In this document: positions 8,299 to 16,864 of the stretch, in pieces
How positions within the stretch are numbered: the stretch's first letter is position 1
How the letters are laid out: each line of letters starts with the position of its first letter
NCBI GenBank assembly: GCA_002339125.1
Contig: DDJQ01000079.1
Location: 1-46,573 of the forward strand
From: Alteromonadaceae bacterium UBA2620
GTDB taxonomy: Bacteria; Pseudomonadota; Gammaproteobacteria; Enterobacterales; Alteromonadaceae
DNA: 46,573 nucleotides
Direction of reading: 5' to 3'
Notes under the pieces: generated by a model
Told to the model about the DNA's origin: nothing
What the model saw: the letters and a program-made list of their open reading frames with translations, nothing else
Database searches by the model: none
Program-made: the position numbers and the translations under genes

Positions 8299-9162
8299 AT
8301 GGCGTATTTACTACCTTCTGAGTTTGCAACCAAAATGGTTGATGCGGGTGAATCGAAGATTTACATGTCGACCCGCGACACGTTAATTCGTGCTTTTATG
8401 GCTGGTGCTATTCTGGCGCTTGCTGCAGTATTTGCGATTACAATCGCTGTTAAAACCGGTGTGTTTCTGATTGGGGCTATCCTGTTTCCGGTTGGGTTCT
8501 GTATGCTTTATCTGATGGGCTTTGACCTGTTAACCGGTGTGTTTGTATTGGCGCCGCTGGCCTGGCTGGCTAAACGGCCCGGGGTTACCTGGCCGCAAAT
8601 TTTACGTAACTGGGGACTGGTGTTCCTGGGTAACTTTGCCGGTGCGTTAACCGTTGCTTTTATGATGTCGTTTATCTTTACCATGGGTTACAACACCGAT
8701 GGCGGCGCTATTGCTACCAAAGTGGCCGGTATCGGTGAGGCGCGTACTCTGGGTTATGCTGAATACGGTGCAGCTGGCTGGTTTACTATTTTTATCCGCG
8801 GCATGCTGTGTAACTGGATGGTATCACTGGGTGTAGTCGGTGCGATGATTTCTACCCACGTGAGCGGTAAGGTACTGGCGATGTGGATGCCTATCATGCT
8901 GTTCTTCTTTATGGGTTTTGAACATTCAGTGGTTAATATGTTCCTGTTCCCGTTTGGCCTGATCATGGGGGGTGACTTCTCTGTGATGGATTATTTCATC
9001 TGGAACGAGATCCCAACAGCTTTAGGTAACCTGGTAGGTGGTTTAGCGTTCACTGGTCTGACGCTTTATTCAACGCACGTTAAAACGGCACCTAAGCGTG
9101 TACTGGCCACAGGTGGTACTAACAAAGCAGTGCCTGCGGCGAAAGTGAACGATAAAGTATAA
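8299..9162 (+). CDS. Formate/nitrite transporter (FNT) family nitrite channel
   Basis: The protein has about 287 residues with six hydrophobic helices, in the FocA/NirC family, which moves small monovalent anions across the inner membrane. Recognisable parts are the N-terminal helix entry LLPSEFATKMVDAGESK, the re-entrant pore segments near LMGFDLLTGVF and GFEHSVVNMFLFP, and the GNFAGAL helix. The ATG at 8299 is preferred over GTG at 8290 because AGGTGA (8288-8293) then serves as ribosome binding site. Context (nasR, nirBD and nasA nearby, regulated leader) argues for nitrite uptake or release. It is first in a two-gene unit with the PP2C/kinase gene five bases downstream. A NirC symbol would fit but is not certain. 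Confidence 0.88.
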   Translation: MAYLLPSEFATKMVDAGESKIYMSTRDTLIRAFMAGAILALAAVFAITIAVKTGVFLIGAILFPVGFCMLYLMGFDLLTGVFVLAPLAWLAKRPGVTWPQILRNWGLVFLGNFAGALTVAFMMSFIFTMGYNTDGGAIATKVAGIGEARTLGYAEYGAAGWFTIFIRGMLCNWMVSLGVVGAMISTHVSGKVLAMWMPIMLFFFMGFEHSVVNMFLFPFGLIMGGDFSVMDYFIWNEIPTALGNLVGGLAFTGLTLYSTHVKTAPKRVLATGGTNKAVPAAKVNDKV

Positions 9163-9167
9163 GTATT

Positions 9168-10892
9168 ATGCCCGAAGTACGCTGGGGAGCATTCTCCGGC
9201 AAAGGAATAAAAAACATTAATCAGGACTGTCACGCTGTGACAGTGCCTGATTTTTCGCGTTTGCAGCGTCGTGGCGTGATTGCCGCCGTTGCAGACGGGA
9301 TCAGCAGTAGTCAGGTAAGTCAGTACGCCAGCGAACTGGCTATCAATGAGTTTGTTCGCGATTACCTGATGACTGCCGACGTATGGTCACCAGCACGTGC
9401 CGCTGAGCTGGTCCTGCGAACCATTAACACCCGCTTGTATATCAAGTCACAGCTTAGCCCTTATCGGGAGAATCCGGATAAGGGCTACGTGTGCACATTT
9501 AGTGCCGTGCTGCTGCATGGTGACAAAGCCATCTTGCTTCACTGCGGTGACAGCCGTATTTATCATGTGCGTCAGCATCAGGCCCAATTGTGTACCGAAG
9601 ATCATCGTCAGCAAGGTGAGGGCGGCCAGTATTATTTGAGTAATGCACTGGGTATTAAGCCCGAATTACATGTCGATATAACTGTCAGGGATATTCAGAC
9701 CGGCGATAGCTTTGTGGTGATGACCGACGGCATCGCCGAAACGCTGAGTGTTGAAGACTGGTTAGCTGTTTTGCATCGAGCTGACACCGACACCGACTTA
9801 AATAAGGGCTGCGAACAGATTGCCACTATGGCACTGGATTTTGGTTGCAATGATAACCTGACCATCGCTGTGGTTAATGTTACAGCCATTAATCGTCCGG
9901 TGCGGGTGAGCTATGAGTCATCCGGTTACCTGCCATTTATTCAGAGCCCGCTAACCAATGGCAGCATTATTGACGACTGGCGAGTGGAAAAGCAGCTCAG
10001 CAACACCGAACGCAGTAGCGTGTATCTTGCCCGTCATTGCCACACCGATGAGCTGGTGGTGCTTAAACTGCCTGCCGTGTCGATGCAGGATAACAGCGGC
10101 TTTCTGGATGAAATGATTAAAGAGGAGTGGGTGGCTAAGCGGGTGAGTCATCCACAATTACTTGCTGGCGTTGGTGAGACGTTTTCCCGCAGCTGTTTTT
10201 ACGTTGTGCTGACATACTGTCCGGGCATTAGTATGCGGCAGTGGCGTGATGATAATGGCGCGCCTGATCTGATGGTACTCAGAGACTGGGCTACGCAAGT
10301 AGCGGGCGCATTAACTGCGCTGCACCGGCAGGGGATATTGCATCAGGATATTCGTCCGGAGAATGTGCTGGTTGGCGACAACAATACCCTTACGCTGATT
10401 GACTATGGCGCTGCCAGCATTTCCGGTCACAACTTTTTAATGGCCAGCGAGCAGTTGTTTATTCCCGGCGACTTGCTGTTTGCTGCGCCGGAGTATTTCG
10501 TTGGCCTGTGGCCAGATGAGCGCGCTGAGCAGTTCTCTCTTGCGGTATTACTGTATTACCTGTTGTCGGGGGAGTATCCCTATGATGCGGGCGTGGCCAA
10601 AAAGACCAGTTATTCAGCCTTACTCAAACTGCGCTACATCAGCTTAAATCAGCGCAATGTGTCGGTACCGGCGTGGCTGGATGCCACCATAAAGCGTGCC
10701 TGTCATCCTCAGGCTACCAAACGCTACGAAAGTTTGTCGGAATTTGTTTATGACCTGCACCATCCTAATCCGGCGTATGGACGCACGCTACCCTTGATGG
10801 AGCGTCACCCGGTTCGGGTATGGCAGGGAATCTCCGGCATTCTGGCTATTACGGTCATTGTATTGCTGGTGCTGCTGTTTGATGCACCCTAA
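9168..10892 (+). CDS. PP2C phosphatase / Ser-Thr kinase fusion protein
   Basis: The 574-residue protein combines two opposing activities. An N-terminal PP2C-type phosphatase (about residues 1-245) shows VADGISSSQVSQYASE, LLHCGDSRIYHVR, VMTDGIAE and CNDNLTIAVV, which carry metal-binding Asp residues. A protein kinase domain (about 270-535) has Lys300 in VVLKLP, catalytic loop HQDIRPENVL (Asp394) and a DYG metal motif at 412-414. A C-terminal membrane helix (ISGILAITVIVLLVLLF) anchors it to the inner membrane. The glycine-rich loop is degenerate (LSNTERSSVYLA) and the catalytic-loop Lys is Arg. Homologues recur in nitrate assimilation clusters, including in Pseudomonas, but the substrate is unknown. 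It is presumably cotranscribed with the nitrite channel. Confidence 0.88.
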   Translation: MPEVRWGAFSGKGIKNINQDCHAVTVPDFSRLQRRGVIAAVADGISSSQVSQYASELAINEFVRDYLMTADVWSPARAAELVLRTINTRLYIKSQLSPYRENPDKGYVCTFSAVLLHGDKAILLHCGDSRIYHVRQHQAQLCTEDHRQQGEGGQYYLSNALGIKPELHVDITVRDIQTGDSFVVMTDGIAETLSVEDWLAVLHRADTDTDLNKGCEQIATMALDFGCNDNLTIAVVNVTAINRPVRVSYESSGYLPFIQSPLTNGSIIDDWRVEKQLSNTERSSVYLARHCHTDELVVLKLPAVSMQDNSGFLDEMIKEEWVAKRVSHPQLLAGVGETFSRSCFYVVLTYCPGISMRQWRDDNGAPDLMVLRDWATQVAGALTALHRQGILHQDIRPENVLVGDNNTLTLIDYGAASISGHNFLMASEQLFIPGDLLFAAPEYFVGLWPDERAEQFSLAVLLYYLLSGEYPYDAGVAKKTSYSALLKLRYISLNQRNVSVPAWLDATIKRACHPQATKRYESLSEFVYDLHHPNPAYGRTLPLMERHPVRVWQGISGILAITVIVLLVLLFDAP

Positions 10893-10942
10893 AGTAGCCA
10901 GAGCGGTGCACCAAGAACAGGATTCTGCTTCGTTTTGGTGCG
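10883..10942 (+). promoter_or_regulatory. NtrC-type half-sites upstream of nirB
   Basis: TGCACC at 10883-10888, GGTGCACC at 10905-10912 and TTTTGGTGCG at 10933-10942 match halves of the NtrC dyad (TGCACC / GGTGCA) within 60 bases. None is paired at the canonical 17-base spacing. They lie 65-125 bases before the -24/-12 element at 11006. Evidence is modest. Confidence 0.4.
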
Positions 10943-11005
10943 TGTCAGTATGGGGCAGATGAGCATTAAAAAAGCTAAGTGATTGAAAGTCATTAATTAT
11001 AAATG

Positions 11006-11022
11006 TTGGCACTTAACTTGTA
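11006..11022 (+). promoter_or_regulatory. Sigma-54 promoter (-24/-12) for nirB unit
   Basis: TTGGCAC, TTAAC, TTGTA is an almost consensus -24/-12 sigma-54 element. The preceding AAATG is shared with the element before unit 3 (AAATGTTGGCAC in both). The predicted start near 11033 gives a leader of about 160 bases. Within it, CTCTTGT at 11054-11060 can pair with ACAAGAG at 11091-11097, enclosing a smaller hairpin GCTA-AGCAA-TAGC (11073-11085). Confidence 0.8.
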
Positions 11023-11129
11023 TTGCTTTATTGGTATCAGATTTACATCAAGACTCTTGTGCCATTTACATTGCTAAGCAATAGCGTAGTACAAGAGCCT
11101 ACACAAACAGATTAGCAAATGCTTAAACA

Positions 11130-11141
11130 GGCAACGAAGCC
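11130..11141 (+). promoter_or_regulatory. ANTAR-type hexaloop hairpin in nirB leader
   Basis: GGC, loop AACGAA, GCC is a short stem with a six-base loop carrying A1 and G4. The 15-base sequence GGCAACGAAGCCCAC (11130-11144) is identical in leader 3 (18914-18928). Its 3' side is the start of the terminator 5' arm, so forming one disrupts the other. The stem is only three pairs, so protein binding would be needed to stabilise it. Confidence 0.6.
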
Positions 11142-11172
11142 CACAACCAGGAATGGTTGTGGGTTTTTTTTT
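11140..11172 (+). terminator. Leader 2 intrinsic terminator before nirB
   Basis: CCCACAACCA (11140-11149), loop GGAA, TGGTTGTGGG (11154-11163) forms a perfect ten-pair stem followed by nine T (11164-11172). It ends only 22 bases upstream of the nirB ATG, so transcription of nirB must read through it. This is the classic layout for nitrate-dependent antitermination. Confidence 0.9.
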
Positions 11173-11194
11173 GCCTTTAAAAAAGGTAGACGAA

Positions 11195-13741
11195 ATGAAC
11201 ATTTCATCACGGCAACAACGCATCGTTATTATTGGTAATGGTATGGTGGGTCACCACTTTGTTGAGCAACTGATTAACAGTGAGCACAACTGCCATATCA
11301 CGGTATTAAGTGGCGAAAGCCGACTGGCTTATGACCGTGTTTACCTCTCTTCTTATTTTTCTGGTAAAACCGCTGCTGACCTGGCGCTTACCGATGAGCA
11401 AACTTATCAGGACTGGGGCGTTAATGCTGTCACCAACGCCTGGGTGACCGACATCGATCGCGAGAAGCAGGTTGTTACCACCAAATCAGGCGAAACTTAT
11501 GAGTACGATACCCTGGTACTGGCAACCGGTTCTTATCCGTTCGTGCCGCCTATTCCTGGTAACGATCAGGAACACTGCCTGGTGTACCGTACCATTGAAG
11601 ATTTGGAAGCCATCAGCGCTTCTGCCGCACAGAGTAAAGTCGGTGTTGTTGTGGGAGGTGGTCTGTTAGGCCTGGAAGCTGCGAATGCGCTCAAGCAGGC
11701 CGGGCTCGATACTCACGTGGTGGAATTTGCCCCGCAGTTGATGGCGGTACAACTCGATCCCATGGGTGGTGAGTTGCTGAAAGACAAAATTGAAGCACTC
11801 GGTGTGCAGGTTCATACGCAAAAAGCCACCGAATGTATTGAAGCCGGTGAAACCTGTCGCTACCGTATGAAATTTTCAGACGGCACGCACCTGGAAACCG
11901 ACCTGGTGCTGTTTTCTGCCGGGATCCGCCCGAGCGATCAACTGGCTCGTCAATTTGGGTTAGTTATCGGCGAACGGGGTGGTATCGTCATCGATAATCA
12001 GTGTAAAACCTCTGATGAGAATGTTTATGCCATAGGCGAGTGTGCCCTCTGGGATAAGAAAATTTATGGCCTGGTTGCACCCGGTTATGCCATGGCTCGC
12101 GCTGCCGTCGCCGATATCATCGGTAATGAAGGTGAATTTGCCGGCTTTGACATGAGCACGAAACTGAAACTCATGGGCGTAGAAGTAGGCTCTATTGGTG
12201 ATGCCCATGGCCGTACTCCTGGCGCGTTGTCATACACTTACCACAATCAGCCGGAAGGGGTTTATAAAAAGCTGGTTGTCGATGCCAATAAATCACTGGT
12301 GCTGGGCGCCGTACTGATTGGTGATACCAGCGATTACGATACCCTGTTGCAGTATGCCTTAAACAGTATTGCTTTGCCGGACAGTCCTGAATCGTTGATC
12401 CTGCCGTCGTCAGGTGAAAAGCCATTGCTGGGTGCCGATGCTCTGGGTGATACGGCAACCATTTGTTCGTGCCACAACGTTTCTAAAGGCGACATCGTGG
12501 GTGCCATTGACGGCGGTTGCTGCTCGGTAGGCGATGTAAAATCCAGTACCAAAGCAGCTACAGGTTGTGGTGGTTGTGCGGCGTTACTGAAAAACGTGGT
12601 CGACAGCGAACTGGAAAAACGCGGCGTAGAAGTGTCCAAGGCCATTTGTGAGCACTTTGACTACTCCCGTCAGGAGCTTTATCACCTGATTCAGGTAGGT
12701 AAAATCCAAAGCTTCGAAGAGCTTTTGGAAAAGCACGGCAAGGGCTTGGGTTGCGATATTTGTAAACCGGCTGCCGGATCGATTTTTGCGTCGGTATGGA
12801 ACGATTACATCCTGGCTAAACAGCATCAGCCGCTGCAGGACACCAACGATACCTATCTGGGCAATATGCAAAAAGACGGTACGTATTCCATAGTGCCACG
12901 GGTTGCCGGCGGGGAGATTACCCCCGACAAACTCATCCTGCTTGGCGATGTCGCTAAACGGTATAACCTGTATACCAAAATCACTGGTGGTCAGCGAATC
13001 GACCTGTTTGGAGCCCGTGTCGACCAGCTTCCTGCGATCTGGGAAGAGCTGGTGGCAGGCGGCTTTGAAACCGGGCATGCCTATGCTAAAGCCTTGCGTA
13101 CCGTTAAGTCCTGTGTAGGTAGTACCTGGTGCCGTTATGGCGTGCAGGACTCAGTGGGTCAGGCAATTGATTTAGAAAATCGCTACAAAGGCCTGCGCGC
13201 ACCGCACAAAATTAAATTTGCTGTCTCCGGTTGTACCCGTGAATGTGCTGAAGCGCAGGGTAAAGACATCGGCGTAATTGCCACCGAAAACGGCTGGAAC
13301 CTCTACGTGTGTGGCAACGGCGGGATGAAGCCGCGCCATGCAGACTTATTCGCCACCGACCTGGATGATGCCACGCTGGTGAAATACATCGACCGGGTGC
13401 TGATGTTTTATACCAAAACGGCCGATCGTCTGCAGCGTACATCAGTATGGATGGAAAACCTTGAGGGCGGACTGGAATACTTGAAATCAGTCGTCATTGA
13501 CGATTCGCTGGGCATTTGTGCAGAGCTTGAAGCGCAGATGCAGCATATTGCTGACTCTTACCAGTGTGAGTGGAAAACCACGATTGAATCGCCTGAAGCA
13601 TTAAAACGTTTTCGTCAGTTCGTTAACAGTGATGAATCGGATTCGAATATCCAGTTTGTGACTGAGCGCGAGCAAATTCGTCCGGCCACCAAGGCCGAAA
13701 AATTTTCGGCTGGTAAAGCCATTCCCGTAGAACTCGTGTAG
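11195..13741 (+). CDS. nirB: NADH-dependent nitrite reductase large subunit NirB
   Basis: This 848-residue cytosolic enzyme reduces nitrite to ammonium with NADH. It has an FAD Rossmann motif VIIGNGMVG (residues 11-19) and an NAD motif VGVVVGGGLLGLEAA (about 149-163). BFD-type [2Fe-2S] segments follow, with CSCHNVSKGDIVGAI, ATGCGGCAALL and a second GLGCDICKPAAG. The sulfite-reductase-like domain has siroheme/[4Fe-4S] ligands Cys640, Cys646, Cys680 and Cys684 in CVGSTWC and CTREC. Length matches NirB. The frame is open from 11153, but that start lies inside the leader terminator. ATG 11195 with AAGGTAG upstream is chosen. It heads the operon nirB-nirD-nasA-SUMT-ybiB. Confidence 0.95.
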   Translation: MNISSRQQRIVIIGNGMVGHHFVEQLINSEHNCHITVLSGESRLAYDRVYLSSYFSGKTAADLALTDEQTYQDWGVNAVTNAWVTDIDREKQVVTTKSGETYEYDTLVLATGSYPFVPPIPGNDQEHCLVYRTIEDLEAISASAAQSKVGVVVGGGLLGLEAANALKQAGLDTHVVEFAPQLMAVQLDPMGGELLKDKIEALGVQVHTQKATECIEAGETCRYRMKFSDGTHLETDLVLFSAGIRPSDQLARQFGLVIGERGGIVIDNQCKTSDENVYAIGECALWDKKIYGLVAPGYAMARAAVADIIGNEGEFAGFDMSTKLKLMGVEVGSIGDAHGRTPGALSYTYHNQPEGVYKKLVVDANKSLVLGAVLIGDTSDYDTLLQYALNSIALPDSPESLILPSSGEKPLLGADALGDTATICSCHNVSKGDIVGAIDGGCCSVGDVKSSTKAATGCGGCAALLKNVVDSELEKRGVEVSKAICEHFDYSRQELYHLIQVGKIQSFEELLEKHGKGLGCDICKPAAGSIFASVWNDYILAKQHQPLQDTNDTYLGNMQKDGTYSIVPRVAGGEITPDKLILLGDVAKRYNLYTKITGGQRIDLFGARVDQLPAIWEELVAGGFETGHAYAKALRTVKSCVGSTWCRYGVQDSVGQAIDLENRYKGLRAPHKIKFAVSGCTRECAEAQGKDIGVIATENGWNLYVCGNGGMKPRHADLFATDLDDATLVKYIDRVLMFYTKTADRLQRTSVWMENLEGGLEYLKSVVIDDSLGICAELEAQMQHIADSYQCEWKTTIESPEALKRFRQFVNSDESDSNIQFVTEREQIRPATKAEKFSAGKAIPVELV

Positions 13742-13751
13742 GAGAATTATC

Positions 13752-14105
13752 ATGCAGGCTCAGGCTAATATTATTGCTCAATGGCATGATGTGTGTCATG
13801 TGGATGACCTGGTCACTAACAGTGGTGTGTGTGCGCTAATCGGCGATGTACAGGTAGCGATTTTCAGTGTCCAGCTCGACGGCGAGGAGAATCTCTATGT
13901 TATCAGTAACTGGGATCCGATTGGTGAGGCTAATGTGCTGTATCGCGGCATCGTGGGCACGCTGACCGATAAAATTGTAGTGGCGTCACCGCTTTATAAA
14001 GAACACTACGACCTGGCTTCGGGAACGTGCCTGGAACGTGATGATATCAGCGTTAACACCTATCCGGTGCGCGTTGATCACGACCGTGTGTTAATCGAAC
14101 TTTAA
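13752..14105 (+). CDS. nirD: Nitrite reductase small subunit NirD
   Basis: The 117-residue protein has a Rieske-like fold and pairs with NirB. Typical NirD segments are WHDVCHVDDLVTNSGVCALI at the start, VISNWDPIGEANVLYRGIVG in the middle and ASPLYKEHYDLASGTCLE near the end. As in other NirD proteins, the two Cys-His pairs of true Rieske proteins are missing, so it does not hold an iron-sulfur cluster. It starts ten bases after the nirB stop with GGAGAA just upstream, and is followed 14 bases later by nasA. Confidence 0.93.
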   Translation: MQAQANIIAQWHDVCHVDDLVTNSGVCALIGDVQVAIFSVQLDGEENLYVISNWDPIGEANVLYRGIVGTLTDKIVVASPLYKEHYDLASGTCLERDDISVNTYPVRVDHDRVLIEL

Positions 14106-14119
14106 TCACGAGCGAAACT

Positions 14120-16864
14120 ATGAATGCCATGCTGCCAGATGTAAGCCCCCAACGCCAACCAGCCAGTAAACTGGTGCAAACCACCTGTCCATATTGTGGT
14201 GTGGGGTGTGGTGTGGATGTGATGCAAAGCGGTGGCATGACAGGTAGCCTCAGCGAGCTCAAAGGTTCCGCTGAACATCCGGCTAACTTTGGGCGCCTGT
14301 GTATCAAAGGCACCCATCTGCTGGAAACCCTGGACGGTAATAAGCGTTTACTCAAGCCCGTGGTGTTTGGTCGGCAGGCCAGCTGGGATGAGGCGACGTT
14401 TGTTATTGCCGCCAAAATGAAAAGCATTGTTGAGCAACATGGCCCGGATGCCATAGCGATATATGGCTCAGGGCAGTTGCTTACCGAGGATTACTACGTT
14501 GCCAATAAGCTGATGAAAGGCTTTATCGGGACGGCAAATATTGATACTAATTCGCGGCTGTGTATGTCTTCTGCGGTGGTTGCTCATAAACGGGCATTCG
14601 GTGAAGACATCGTGCCGTGCAATTACGAAGACCTCGAACACACCGATTTACTTATTCTTACCGGCAGCAACGCGGCCTGGACGCACCCGGTATTATTCCA
14701 GCGCATCGAACGGGCTAAACTGCGTAACCCGGACATGAAAGTAGTGGTCGTAGACCCCAGAGAAACCGACAGCTGTTCACTGGCCGATTTGCATGTGGCG
14801 CTTAAGCCAGGCACCGATGCCGTATTGTTTTGTGGCCTGCTGAATTATCTTGCCCATCACAATTCCCTAGACGATACGTTTATCCAGAATTCAACCAATG
14901 GATTTGCCGAGGCGCTGGCTGAAGTATCAGCGTGGACGGTAGCGAAGGTTGCTGAAACCTGTGATGTACCGGTTGCCGTAATAGAGTTGTTGTTCAACTG
15001 GTTTACGAGCCTGCCCCGGGCTATTACGTTTTTCTCCATGGGCATTAACCAGTCAACCAGTGGTGTGGATAAAGGCAATGCCATTATCAATTGCCACCTA
15101 GCCTCAGGCAAAATCGGCAAAGAGGGCAGTGGGCCGTTTTCGATTACCGGTCAGCCTAATGCCATGGGAGGCCGTGAGGTTGGCGGTTTATCCAATATGC
15201 TGGCCGCGCATATGGATATCGATAATCCTCAGCACCATGCTACGGTTAAAGCATTCTGGCAGGCGCCGAATCTAATCACTAAGCCCGGTTTACGGGCGGT
15301 GGATATGTTTCAGGCGGCGGCCGATGGCAAAGTTAAATGCCTCTGGATCATGGCAACTAACCCGGTAGCCAGCATGCCAAACCGGGCGTTAGTGGAAGCC
15401 GCGCTAAAAAATTGTGAGCTGGTCATCGTATCAGACACCGCAGCACAAACCGATACCCTTAACTATGCACATATTGCGCTGCCAGCCACCGGCTGGTCGG
15501 AGAAAAACGGTACGGTGACTAATTCTGAGCGACGGATTTCCCGTCAGCGCGGATTGGTTGAACCCATGGGTGAAGCCAGGCACGACTGGGAAATTCTGTC
15601 GATGGTAGGCCGGGCAATGGGTTTTGAAGAGGCGTTTGCCTATCAGCATCCGGCCGAGATTTTTGCAGAGCATTGTGCGCTGACCGCTGCCAACAACAAC
15701 GGCAGCCGTGCGCTGGATTTAGGCCCGTTGGCCGATTTAAACATCGCACAATACGATAGTCTGCGCCCGCAGCAATGGCCCCTGAGTAACACCCACCGTA
15801 TTGGGACAGACCGGCTGTTTGCTGACGGGTCTTTTTACACGCCAGACGGCAAAGCTAATTTTGTGGCCATCACGCCACGTTTACCTGAGCAGCAAACCAG
15901 CGCCGAATACCCGTTTGTGTTAAACACCGGCCGCGTGAGAGACCAGTGGCATACCATGACCCGCACTGGTAACGCGCCGCGCTTACTCAAACATATCGAC
16001 CGGCCCTGGTTAAGTATTCATCCAGTGGATGCACAAGCACTTGATGTTAAAGACGGTGATCTGATCAAAGCGGAAGCTGCCTGTACTGGCGATTTAGAAG
16101 TCATTTTGCCGGTAAAAATCGATGATAAACAGCGTCGTAAAGAAGTGTTCGCGCCGTTTCACTGGTCTGCTACCTGGGGCTCTCATGCCCGGGTTGGCGC
16201 CTTATTGAATGGCGTAAACGATGCGCTGTCTGGTCAGCCGGAATTAAAACATGGCGCAATCAAATTAAGCCCGGTGAAGATGCAGTGCTATGGTGTAATC
16301 TTTGGTGATGAGGCGTTGGTACAGCGTTTACAAAAGGCGGCTTATTATTTTATGAAGATGCCAACGCCTGTGGCGCAAAGCATTGATGTGGCTGATCCGC
16401 GCATGCCACAGGAAGTGCTCAGCGATATCCTGCCGTGTTTACCGCGAGATGCGCAGTGGGCTACCAAGCAAGGGCCTGACCAGCTAAGTGTTGTGGTTAC
16501 CCGGAAAGAAAAGCTTATTCTCGCCGTTCTTATTAACCACCGGCCAAACGATATACCGCGCGACTGGCTGGACTCACTGTATAGCAGTGAGTCACTAACA
16601 CCTGATCAGATTAACGGCTTGTTAGAACAGCAGCCAGATGAAGAATTCCGCCTCGGTAAAGTGGTATGTAGTTGCTTCGGCGTGCGTGAAAAGACTATCA
16701 CGCAAGCCATTAGCCAGGGCACTAACACCGTTAGTGAGCTTGGCAAGGCGCTGAAGTGCGGTACTAATTGTGGTTCGTGTAAAACCGAACTGGCCAGTCT
16801 GATTGCATCGATGCCCCTCGATGCGCAGCAAAACGAGGAAACGACTAATGAATATGCGCTTTAA
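14120..16864 (+). CDS. nasA: Assimilatory nitrate reductase catalytic subunit
   Basis: The 914-residue cytosolic enzyme reduces nitrate to nitrite at a Mo-bisMGD centre. An N-terminal [4Fe-4S] site is formed by Cys23, Cys26, Cys30 and Cys61 (CPYCGVGC then GRLCIKG). The molybdenum ligand is probably Cys148 in NSRLCMSSAVV. The molybdopterin dinucleotide-binding domain lies at about 620-760. A C-terminal BFD-like [2Fe-2S] domain holds Cys850, Cys852, Cys884 and Cys887. No separate FAD/NADH subunit (Klebsiella NasC type) is encoded nearby. Electrons may arrive from ferredoxin, flavodoxin or a reductase elsewhere through the C-terminal cluster. Its 3' end overlaps the next gene by 17 bases. Confidence 0.95.
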   Translation: MNAMLPDVSPQRQPASKLVQTTCPYCGVGCGVDVMQSGGMTGSLSELKGSAEHPANFGRLCIKGTHLLETLDGNKRLLKPVVFGRQASWDEATFVIAAKMKSIVEQHGPDAIAIYGSGQLLTEDYYVANKLMKGFIGTANIDTNSRLCMSSAVVAHKRAFGEDIVPCNYEDLEHTDLLILTGSNAAWTHPVLFQRIERAKLRNPDMKVVVVDPRETDSCSLADLHVALKPGTDAVLFCGLLNYLAHHNSLDDTFIQNSTNGFAEALAEVSAWTVAKVAETCDVPVAVIELLFNWFTSLPRAITFFSMGINQSTSGVDKGNAIINCHLASGKIGKEGSGPFSITGQPNAMGGREVGGLSNMLAAHMDIDNPQHHATVKAFWQAPNLITKPGLRAVDMFQAAADGKVKCLWIMATNPVASMPNRALVEAALKNCELVIVSDTAAQTDTLNYAHIALPATGWSEKNGTVTNSERRISRQRGLVEPMGEARHDWEILSMVGRAMGFEEAFAYQHPAEIFAEHCALTAANNNGSRALDLGPLADLNIAQYDSLRPQQWPLSNTHRIGTDRLFADGSFYTPDGKANFVAITPRLPEQQTSAEYPFVLNTGRVRDQWHTMTRTGNAPRLLKHIDRPWLSIHPVDAQALDVKDGDLIKAEAACTGDLEVILPVKIDDKQRRKEVFAPFHWSATWGSHARVGALLNGVNDALSGQPELKHGAIKLSPVKMQCYGVIFGDEALVQRLQKAAYYFMKMPTPVAQSIDVADPRMPQEVLSDILPCLPRDAQWATKQGPDQLSVVVTRKEKLILAVLINHRPNDIPRDWLDSLYSSESLTPDQINGLLEQQPDEEFRLGKVVCSCFGVREKTITQAISQGTNTVSELGKALKCGTNCGSCKTELASLIASMPLDAQQNEETTNEYAL

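Noticed and set aside
11153..11194. Upstream in-frame start for NirB
   Set aside because: It lies within the leader terminator stem and its T run and has no ribosome site. ATG 11195 fits the NirB N-terminus.
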